A stretch of DNA of 64,000 nucleotides from Paramyrothecium sp. XJ0827 (taxonomy: Eukaryota > Ascomycota > Sordariomycetes > Hypocreales > Stachybotryaceae): the NCBI GenBank assembly GCA_020881915.1, contig JAJFPB010000002.1:1178001-1242000 (forward strand), given 5' to 3'. A model generated the notes under the pieces. The model did no database searches, was not told where the DNA came from, and saw only the letters and a list, made by a program, of their open reading frames with translations. Positions 56,230-64,000 of this stretch are shown here, piece after piece. How positions within the stretch are numbered: position 1 is the stretch's first letter; every line of letters starts with the position of its first letter. The position numbers and the translations under genes were made by a program.

Positions 56230-57219
56230 CTACAGCGTTGACTCCAGCTCCATGATCGCCTGGAACCCACCGACAATAGTCTCAAGCTCCTTCTGAGTCG
56301 GCCCCATACATGGCCTCCTGGGCTGTCCCCCAAAGCCCGCAAAGTATCCCATCGCGGCCTTGACACCGACGAACCCCGTCCTGATGGCCATCCAGTCCGC
56401 CCTTGCCACCGCCGCCTGCAGGTATCTCGCTTCCTGGATCCTACCTTGGTCAGCCAACTCAATGACTTTGACACAGGCTTTTGGGCACAGGTTGGCAAGA
56501 CCCGAGATCGTCCCATGGGCGCCGACGACGTGGCCTTGGAGGATGAAGTCTGCACTTCCGCCGGCGACGAAGAATCCTTCTGGGCAGTCCGCAGCTACCC
56601 TTGCCAGTTTACCCGTGTTTCCGCATGTCAGCTTGACGCCGAGCACATTGGGGTGCTGAGCAATCTCGAGGATGACGTCTGAGCTCAGGTCTCGCCCCGA
56701 GGCCGCAGCGGGGAAGTTGTAGATAATAAGTGGGATGGGGCTTCGGTCCGCCACCTCGTAGAAATATTGTACAATCATTTTGTCGGCAATCAGGCTACCG
56801 TAGTAGCTCGGAGGAAGGATGAGGGCATGTGTCGCGCCGGACTTCGCAGCGTCGATGCATGTGTCGATCGTTTCTTTGGTGCTCTGCGCGGCGCAGCCCG
56901 CAATGAGCGGAATCTTGTTCTCGCTCGTCTCCTGCAGGATTGTGTCCCGAGCAACCCTAATGATGGCATTCTTCTCCTCGCGGGTGAGGTGGACTGCTTC
57001 GCCATTGGAGCCGTGCACAACAATGCCAGATACTCCAGCATTGATCAGCTTAATGATGTGCTTTTCCAATGCTGCCGCATCCACTTCATCAGCCTGTGTG
57101 AAGAAGGCCACTGTGGGAACGTATACACCGTTCTCGAGTCTTGTTTCAATTGGTTTGGGGGAACCCAAAGGCAATGCCAGTCCCTCCAAGGGAGGAGACT
57201 CGTAGGTGGTAGCAGGCAT
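56230..57219 (-). CDS. DapA-family aldolase (dihydrodipicolinate synthase-like)
   Basis: 329-residue class I aldolase forming a Schiff base with pyruvate or 2-keto acids. The start is placed at 57219 (MPATTYES); 20 further codons are open upstream but the shorter form fits the family. Family residues: the GTTGE-like turn is VVHGSNGEAVHL (residues 68-78), the proton-relay Tyr is Y167 in LIIYNFP, and the Schiff-base Lys is K196 in VLGVKLTCGN. The C-terminal region ends GGQPRRPCMGPTQKELE, typical for fungal members such as 2-keto-3-deoxy-L-galactonate or hydroxy-oxoglutarate aldolases. Fungi do not use the lysine DapA pathway, so a sugar-acid or hydroxyproline catabolic role is likelier. No pathway partner is next to it. 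Confidence 0.92.
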   Translation of the reverse strand: MPATTYESPPLEGLALPLGSPKPIETRLENGVYVPTVAFFTQADEVDAAALEKHIIKLINAGVSGIVVHGSNGEAVHLTREEKNAIIRVARDTILQETSENKIPLIAGCAAQSTKETIDTCIDAAKSGATHALILPPSYYGSLIADKMIVQYFYEVADRSPIPLIIYNFPAAASGRDLSSDVILEIAQHPNVLGVKLTCGNTGKLARVAADCPEGFFVAGGSADFILQGHVVGAHGTISGLANLCPKACVKVIELADQGRIQEARYLQAAVARADWMAIRTGFVGVKAAMGYFAGFGGQPRRPCMGPTQKELETIVGGFQAIMELESTL

Positions 57220-58605
57220 GGTGCAACGATGGGTTCGAATCGATGACAATGCCGTGAATAGTATGTCAAGAAGCACCAATGAATAGAGTAAGAATGGCTT
57301 TCAGCTGCTCCAGAGGAGTGGATGAAGAGTGAAGAGGGTTTGAGGGGCCACTCGACATGTTCCCGCCAGGAAAGAGCGGCTGTACAGGCGCCTTTTATAG
57401 TCCAGGAGGACAGTAAGCGGCAGTTGCACGCAATACATATTACATATGCAGTCGAGGCTTTACATCACGAGACATCCCCCCGGAAGGACCATGGAAGGAT
57501 TAGAAGCTTCTCGGGCCAGGGCGACATCGCAGACCGAAGCGTGGGGGTCGGAGCCAGCCTCACAAACGTCGCAGCCACGTGAGCAGTCAGCAGCAGACTG
57601 TGTGGACAAACTGCCCGTGAGGCGAATGTGCGAGTCTTGCGTTTCGGTGATGTGCAGACCATGCTCGCTGGCTATTGGCAGGCGGTGGCGCGTCGGGCTC
57701 TCTCCTGATTGTTCTTGGAGTTGGATGGTGCCCCGATTGCTTGCCGCTTTCCGAAAGAGGCACTTGGACGACATGGGCAAATCCCACAATCAGGATTCAC
57801 GAGGCATCCCACGCCTCCCCGGACCCTGTTTGGGCACTAAGCCTTCTGGAAAACAACGTGGAACATGCAGAGCCCAAGCCCAACAGGAGCGTGGGAGACC
57901 ACGAGCGGTGAGGCATTCGGAGTAGTTACCCAGCAGGGCTACAGTGAACCGCACATGCGCAAACCAGGGACAACCCCCACGCTGCTCTTGTGCTGAATTC
58001 GGTTTGGATACCCAATGAGAGGCAGGCGATACGAGAAAGGTAAAGCCAAGCTGCCGGTAAGCTGAGGTTGCTGCCGTTGCCGGTACGGCTACCGCCATGT
58101 CTGGCTGGTGTTTCCAATTGTCCGGGATTTCCAGGGTCGCCAGGGTCTAGAGCAGCATGCCCTCCTTTCACACCGTCTATGCGTCTCCAACATGCAGTTG
58201 CCACAGAATGATTGGGTGTCTGTCGAGCTCGCCATTGCGACGGCGCCATGGTCGCAAGCCGTGCACATTAGTATTCAGTCCGCAGCTGCATACATGAGGT
58301 TGGTTTGCATGAATGTACGGTTGGGCGGCTGAGGAGACGCGAAGAGCCTGCGATGGTGCTTTTTGGCAGCTGCTGGGATCAGTCTTCATGATGTGTTGGA
58401 ATCGTTATGGTTGCACGCGTCTGTCAGCGCGACGCTCGGTGTTTGCAATAACATCCAGTTCCGTATTCTCAAATGTTACATGGAACAAATGATGAGGTGG
58501 CCTATACTGTACACAACACAAGCAGCAGCCCGAAAAGCGCTTGGGCAAATATTCCCCATGGTATCATTCCAAACTAATCCCTATTATGTGGAACTCGACG
58601 AGCCA
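57220..58605. other. Region without a supported gene
   Basis: Promoter of the DapA-like gene and the 3' flank of the sulfotransferase-like gene. No recognisable coding sequence or repeat. Confidence 0.5.
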
Positions 58606-59565
58606 TCAACCACGCCCACCAAATCGAGTCCTCCAAGTCAAATACAATCCAAATCCCATTGCGCCCACTACCGTGGCCTTGCCAACGAGCCGAAGTAGGT
58701 TGTCCGTTGCCCTTTCTGTACTTCTTGTCCATCTCTGGCCAGTATGTTCAAAGAAGTTTTGGCGGTCATTCAGTCGAGGAAATGGCGCCTCCACCATCTC
58801 ACCCGTCTGCTCATCATGGATCAGGGGAACTGGCACGTCCAGGAACTCACATAATGGCTTCCAACCGTCTCCTACGCTGTATTCCATGCAGCGCTCCACT
58901 GGAATACGATCGCGGAACTCTTTGTATTGGTTGTTGTACCAGGCAATGGCATTGTCCTTGTCCTTGCCATGATCATAAGGCATTGCCAAGGTCCGCAAAG
59001 CCCTGACATAGCCCATCATGCTGCGTGTCGCATCATCGAAAAGAGCACAATATATTCGTTGTGCCAGAACTGCCGGCGACTTGTTATCCACCACAACCCA
59101 TATGCTCCCAAGGACGCTCTGGTACCACTTTTCGGGTTCGCGGTTTAGGATGATGACTTTCGCATCGGGGTATACATCAGCGAGTTCGGCGCCAAAGAAT
59201 GCCGCGGGTATGTCGCAAACGGCTTGGCACCTCCCAAGAAGATTATCCCAGTCTTGCTTGTCGAAGGTGCCCTTGCCAGCGTACTTTGCCTCGATGGCTC
59301 GAACCCACTGTGGAGCATCTCGTACCGTGTTGTCGAGCAGAGTGTGCATGTGGTAGCAGTCGTAAAACCCGAGTTGCGAGAGAGCTCTCTGCACGCCTGT
59401 GGAGAAGGGCGGACAATTGTCAGTCAGAAAAAGCGGCCTCTCGCCCGCGAGACCAAGAGTGGCGAGCTAGAGGCGCAACTCACTGAGGGTCCCTGTGCGA
59501 TGGACGCCGCACACGATCACACGCATGGGCACGATACGGCCCGAAGCACCCGTTTCTGCTGCCAT
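58606..59565 (-). CDS. P-loop sulfotransferase-like protein with C-terminal membrane anchor
   Basis: Two exons, 59565-59484 and 59396-58606, with an 87-nt intron (GTGAGT...CACAG); 290 residues. The start at 59565 (MAAETGA) is chosen because it has a good context and leaves a short N terminus before the P-loop. The nucleotide motif is VCGVHRTGTLSVQRAL, which the intron divides, matching the RTGT loop of fungal sulfotransferase-type proteins. Further signatures are YPDAKVIILNREPEKWY and GWKPLCEFLDVPVP. The C-terminal helix ATVVGAMGFGLYLTW is a probable membrane anchor. Fungal members are often labelled NAD-dependent epimerase by older automatic annotation. Activity and substrate are unknown. 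Confidence 0.88.
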
Positions 59566-61857
59566 CTCGCTCCGATGGAATGTTAGAGTCGTAGTGTGGG
59601 TGTAGGACGACGGTAGCGCTCCGATGTTGCGAGACTGCAACAATCGAAGCTTAGCTTTGCATTGTTTCAGGGTCGAGGGACGAAGCTGTAACGGCAGCTC
59701 CGTTTCGAGCTCCTCAGGGGGACGAAGGAGCAGCCGGCTCGGCAATGAGGGGCCGAGGAGGAACTAGTGCTCATGGGGTTAAAACATGACGAGCAAAGTG
59801 CCGCCAATCCTTGGCTGTTCGTGGCACAGGCTTCCTGCCCGAGATAACCAAGGGCATGCCATATTCAGGCAGGAATGTAATTTCTATGTTATACGGATAG
59901 TACCACAGGAAAAGATTTGGGTGAACGCAATGGCCGAATAGAGGCATGTCCACGGAAGACCCTGCACGATGCCTGGCGCCGGCCAATTACCACCCAGGAG
60001 CAATTGAATGGCCCGAATACTGCCCTGCTGTTGGGCTTGCAGGACATCCGTGCATGCAGTGCAGTAGTAGGCACGCATGTCGAAAATTTTCAAGGGTAGC
60101 AGGGTACCTTGTTGGGATTCGTCCTGGTTTTGCCTGTTGTCGTCATCACGCAATGGTGCTTATCACATACCTTGATGAAGGGGTTTTCGATATCGGTTGA
60201 ACCACAAGGTCACTGTTTCTTTGGGTCGAAGGTTAATGCATCCAACGGAAACGGTACGTATCCTATCTTATCTTTGTGATAAGATAGCGGCAGCCCTATC
60301 AGCGAAGTATCTTCCCCGAAGATTACTATGGAAAGAACCCTACGTAAAGGTAAGGGACAGAAAGGCACAGAGTAGTATGGTCCCCCACGGAAGGTACGGA
60401 ACCGCCGCACCTCGGCCTCTTCGGTGGTGCTACTGCCTCAGGCAAAGGCCGGCGCCATCTTGCACCCGAATGGTGATGAACGATGATGCATCCATTCCAT
60501 CAACCACATGGCATGGCCGCCTCAACAGTGACGGCGTTCAAACTTTTCTTCCCGCTCTTGTATTAATAAGGGACATGACACGAGGTGGCCGCGCATAGCA
60601 TCAAATTTTTCCGCCCTACCGACCTATGAATAGACGCACCACACCCATACATCCTTTAGTCTGGGTGTGCGGCCGCCGTCAGGCACACGTAGCTCCTCCG
60701 GTTGGTGACCCGAAACTCCTGTGCGGCTACCGTTGGTGGTTCGCCACTTCACCTGCGCTACGCATTTCGTGGTGCTCCACGGCAATGACTGGGTGTGTGC
60801 CTTTGCGCAATTCGCCAGTGCCATGGCCTTCTCCTTGAGAGCCCGCTTGGCAAGGATGCCCCCCAAACGAGACCGGTTTCCGCAAGCCAGGGCTCTTGGA
60901 ACATTCACGTGCTGGCTGGGATTGCAAGATGTGTGACAGGGCGTCAGATGCAGCGTTATCACTGATCGACAGTGCCGCGCTTACCTGCCATTCAAAACCA
61001 TACTGCAGCCCACCACTATCGAGCGCAATCTGACCACACTGACGCCAAGGTTCTTTCTCGCAGAGCGGTCACGCAAATTCTAGCCTTGACTTTCCAGAAA
61101 TGTAAACTGGGACGCTGCAGCGTTCTCGAGCAATCTACAAATCTACCCCAAACTGTTCCGAATAGGCTGTGGAGATGGTGATTCCTTTTAAAACTGCAAA
61201 GAGGGATCGGAATGGAGCTGGAGTGCAGCCGAGAATGTCCACCGACCCGTCATCCCGGCCATTTTCAAAGCAAACCCTCTCCTCCCGCGCAAGCGCATCA
61301 TCTCCGGCGGGTGCCCAACCTTCTCGAATCGCTTACGATACCCGCCCGCCCACTCTTTCGGTGGGCCGGCGCCGGGTCCTGGAGGACCGGCTGCGCCTAG
61401 AAAAGTCAAAAAACTTGTCCATCAGTGGGATGCGATGGGGTCTGCCACGCCCCTAAGGTCTTGCGTATCAACAGGGAGCCCACCTCTTCCCCTTTCGGAG
61501 CTCTCGTTGACGTCCGAAATCCAAAGCAAGCTTGTCCAAAGGTTCAAACCTCGTCACTAGTCGGCAACCTCTACAGCCCAGTCCGGGCCAGGCATGCTAG
61601 TGTCTCGGTCCACTCTCGGTGACCCACAAGAGCCTCTCAACTCACGCCCACGTTGGCTTTTTGCCATCGCTATCGAGAACTGGGTCTCTGGCGGCGGGCC
61701 TCTTTATCTTCTCGCTGCTGCGCCTTTCCGTCAGGTTTAGAGTAATGTGAGAATCTGTATTCCATCCAATTCCTAGCTCCCTCCGAGCACTGGCTCTGAG
61801 ACCTGTCTCAGGGCCCCAAGACTGAGACTTTCCCACCTACACCCAACCACCACAATC
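59566..61857. other. Region without a supported gene
   Basis: 2.3 kb. It holds the sulfotransferase-like promoter and, at the right end, the leader of the ThrE-like gene (pyrimidine-rich around 61830-61857). A strong GATA-containing inverted repeat is at 60263-60287. No coding region was recognised. Confidence 0.5.
60263..60287. promoter_or_regulatory. Inverted repeat with clustered GATA sites
   Basis: Perfect 10-bp arms (CTATCTTATC / GATAAGATAG) flank a 5-base loop. The 25 bases contain four HGATAR motifs, two on each strand, the recognition sequence of fungal GATA factors such as AreA or SreA. The site lies about 700 bp upstream of the sulfotransferase-like start and 1.57 kb upstream of the ThrE-like start. 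It could also fold as a hairpin. Confidence 0.55.
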
Positions 61858-64000
61858 ATGTCCAACGATAGTGGTCCTGCGAGCGACTCTCCTACCCCCA
61901 ACCGCAGGGGGAAGAAGCGTGTTGGTTTTCACGCCAGCACTGGCAGCGCAACTAACCTTGACGTCGTTGACTACACCAATGAGGGCGGCATCTCGCCGCT
62001 AGCCTCACCGAGACTGCCCATCGGTACCACTCCGCCTGGAGCACCGGATGCCCGAGAGTTGAGCCTGGCTTTGACCAAGATACTGTCGTCGGAGTTGGAA
62101 CTGAACCATGGACGACGAGACGATCCTTCAAACGCCAACTCGGGCGACGATGAATCTCCCCTGGGAGAGCAAGAAGCATCTTCCACGCCAAGGCGGCCTC
62201 GACCAGCCTTGAGACGCAACACGAGCTACGATGTTCCTGAGGAACGAAAAAAGGCAGACCTGGCCGAACAGCTCACCAGCGAGCGTCAGCTTCGCTCCAT
62301 CACTGACGCCCGGCAACGAGCACACCAGCTGGCCAAGTCCATAGGGAGCCACTCCGCCCCAGGTTCCCGAAGGAACTCAGATGAGGTAGACGCTACATTC
62401 CAGCCTTTAATCAGCGACTCAGATGATCATGGAATCTCGTTCAAGGTGCCGTCCGTTGACGCCGTCAACCCCTCCGTCGACACCAGGGAGTTCCAGGACC
62501 AGCATGTCAGGTATCGCCCTACACGCGGAAGTCAAGCGCACGGCTCGCCAGAGCCATACTTGCCGGCTGCCGAGAAGTTGGTCCGGTCTCATACCTCGAG
62601 ACACAAGAAGGATTTATTTCACCCAGAGCTTCAGGGGCGTGTCTCTGGCACTGCAACCCCCATTCTGCATCAAGCCTACGCTCACGATTACGTTCCACGA
62701 CCTGCCAAGTATCGTGGAGGAATCCTTTCGTCGCTTCTAAAGCTCTACCAGGATGACAGAGGCTCTGGGAACACTAGCGGGTACAATACACCGTCTGCGC
62801 CTGCAACTCCCCTCATGTCGCCACGAGCTTCACCACCGACATCGAGGCCAGCTTCTGCAATTGGATCACCCAGGTCACGATCGCCTCGGCCTCGACCTAG
62901 CAGCGGCCTATTCAACTACCACCGATCACACCATTCGACTTCTTCGCTGGCTCTGACCGAGCTGATGAAATCTTCGTCCATGTTTGCCGCTCCGGCTTCG
63001 AAGGAGGTCTACGACCAGTGGAACGACAAGATCAAGAAGGAAATCCCGCCCCAGAAACCCAAGAAGGAACAGGTCCGCATCACTGTTCACATTGCCGGCA
63101 TTATATCTAGGCACCGCTACCTGATAAAACTATGCCGCGCCTTGATGATGTATGGTGCCCCGACGCACCGTCTGGAGGAGTACATGACCATGTCCTCCCG
63201 TGTGCTAGAGATTGAGGGTCAATTCCTTTACATGCCGTCATGCATGATCATCAGCTTCGACGACAGCACAACACACACCACCGAGGTTAAGCTCGTGCGG
63301 GTACCGCAGGGAGTCGACCTGGGCCGCCTCCGTGACGTCCACAACATTTACAAGGATGTCGTCCACGACAAGCTCGGCGTAGATGAGGCTACAAAGCGTC
63401 TCGATGCCGTCATGACCCAGAAGAACAAATTCCCCACTTGGTTCCGAGTCCTTATGTACGGCGTTGCATCTGTGTGTGTTGCACCCTTTGCCTTCCAAGG
63501 GCGATTCATTGACCTGCCAATCGCGTTTCTGCTCGGCTGCCTGGTCGGAGTATTGCAGCTAGTTTTTGCCCCAAGCAATGAGCTCTACGCCCATGTGTTT
63601 GAGGTCTCGGCCGCAGTGATCACATCCTTCCTTGCGCGTGGATTCGGCTCCATCAGGAATGGCGAGTTGTTCTGCTTCAGTGCCCTCGCGCAGAGCAGCA
63701 TCGCCCTCATCCTGCCCGGCTACATGGTCCTCTGCAGTTCTCTAGAGCTGCAGAGTCAGAAGATTGTAGCGGGCAGTGTCAGGATGGTCCACGCCCTGAT
63801 TTACACGCTCTTCCTCGGCTACGGCATTACGATTGGAGCTTCGTTGTACGGCATGATGGACAGCAACGCATCGAGCCAGACGACATGCGACAAGCCACTG
63901 GACAGAGGCTGGTACTTTCTTTTCGTGCCCGGATTCACCATGTGTCTTTGCATTGTCAACCAGGCCAAGTGGAGGCAAACTCCAGTCATGCTCTTCATGT
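61858..64000 (+). CDS. ThrE/Prm10-like membrane transporter (3' end beyond window)
   Basis: The frame opens at ATG 61858 and stays open to the window edge, giving 714 residues without a stop. The first about 400 residues are a polar, Ser/Pro/Arg-rich cytoplasmic region with short-repeat patches (for example SPRSRSPRPRPSS). The ThrE (DUF1212) domain then begins with the hallmark LCRALMMYGAPTHRLEEYM, and MPSCMIISFDD follows. After it, at least six hydrophobic helices are visible, including APFAFQGRFIDLPIAFLLGC and IALILPGYMVLCSSLELQS, and the last complete one contains FLFVPGFTMCLCIVNQ. The family comprises bacterial threonine/serine exporters and yeast pheromone-regulated Prm10. Fungal members are vacuolar or plasma-membrane proteins of unknown substrate. 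No intron is evident. Confidence 0.93.
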   Translation, partial: MSNDSGPASDSPTPNRRGKKRVGFHASTGSATNLDVVDYTNEGGISPLASPRLPIGTTPPGAPDARELSLALTKILSSELELNHGRRDDPSNANSGDDESPLGEQEASSTPRRPRPALRRNTSYDVPEERKKADLAEQLTSERQLRSITDARQRAHQLAKSIGSHSAPGSRRNSDEVDATFQPLISDSDDHGISFKVPSVDAVNPSVDTREFQDQHVRYRPTRGSQAHGSPEPYLPAAEKLVRSHTSRHKKDLFHPELQGRVSGTATPILHQAYAHDYVPRPAKYRGGILSSLLKLYQDDRGSGNTSGYNTPSAPATPLMSPRASPPTSRPASAIGSPRSRSPRPRPSSGLFNYHRSHHSTSSLALTELMKSSSMFAAPASKEVYDQWNDKIKKEIPPQKPKKEQVRITVHIAGIISRHRYLIKLCRALMMYGAPTHRLEEYMTMSSRVLEIEGQFLYMPSCMIISFDDSTTHTTEVKLVRVPQGVDLGRLRDVHNIYKDVVHDKLGVDEATKRLDAVMTQKNKFPTWFRVLMYGVASVCVAPFAFQGRFIDLPIAFLLGCLVGVLQLVFAPSNELYAHVFEVSAAVITSFLARGFGSIRNGELFCFSALAQSSIALILPGYMVLCSSLELQSQKIVAGSVRMVHALIYTLFLGYGITIGASLYGMMDSNASSQTTCDKPLDRGWYFLFVPGFTMCLCIVNQAKWRQTPVMLFM

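Noticed and set aside
1..64000. CRISPR arrays, operons with ribosome-binding sites, phage genes
   Set aside because: Spliceosomal introns and fungal protein families throughout; none of these prokaryotic features applies or was seen.

Overview
The window reads as genomic DNA of a filamentous ascomycete (Pezizomycotina, most likely Sordariomycetes). The genes are intron-poor. The introns I could resolve are 48 to 119 nt with GT...AG ends. The protein set is typical of moulds: a DUF3669 protein, a GRDP-like DUF1399 protein, a Zn2Cys6 regulator, a 6-methylsalicylic-acid-synthase-type polyketide synthase, and a fungal ThrE/Prm10 exporter. I cannot fix the genus from sequence alone.

Layout. (a) 2.3-6.0 kb: the two subunits of pyridoxal 5'-phosphate synthase, PDX1 (-) and PDX2 (+), divergently transcribed from a shared 2-kb region that holds a long pyrimidine tract and a 14-bp palindrome. 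(b) 6.2-18.2 kb: a run of poorly characterised large proteins. These are an ankyrin protein with a STAND-type N-terminal region, a zinc-finger/LRAT-like protein with a glycine tail disturbed by a microsatellite frameshift, a membrane protein with an F-box-like segment and Cys pairs, a GRDP-like protein with a fresh internal duplication, and a class 3 lipase carrying a one-base frameshift. (c) 18-31 kb: sparse DNA with a DUF3669 protein, a secreted pectin-lyase-fold protein, a DHA1-type MFS transporter and at least two decayed genes. (d) 31-41.5 kb: an M20 carboxypeptidase, the 1812-residue 6-MSAS-type PKS and an SMP-30-like propeller protein, all on the minus strand.

(e) 43.2-49.3 kb: a compact maltose-utilisation cluster (AmyR/MalR-like activator, MFS maltose permease, GH13 alpha-glucosidase). 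The permease and glucosidase are divergent across a 776-bp promoter containing CGG repeats and CreA-like sites. (f) 49.7-53 kb: a decayed FAD monooxygenase beside an intact HpcH/HpaI aldolase. (g) 56.2-59.6 kb: a DapA-family aldolase and a sulfotransferase-like protein. (h) 61.9-64 kb: the start of a ThrE/Prm10-like membrane protein cut by the window edge.

Functional logic: B6 synthesis (a) and maltose uptake and hydrolysis (e) are coherent modules. Region (d) may make and process a 6-MSA-type aromatic polyketide, but it lacks the usual tailoring P450s and decarboxylase in this window. No tRNA, rRNA, CRISPR or intact transposon was recognised.
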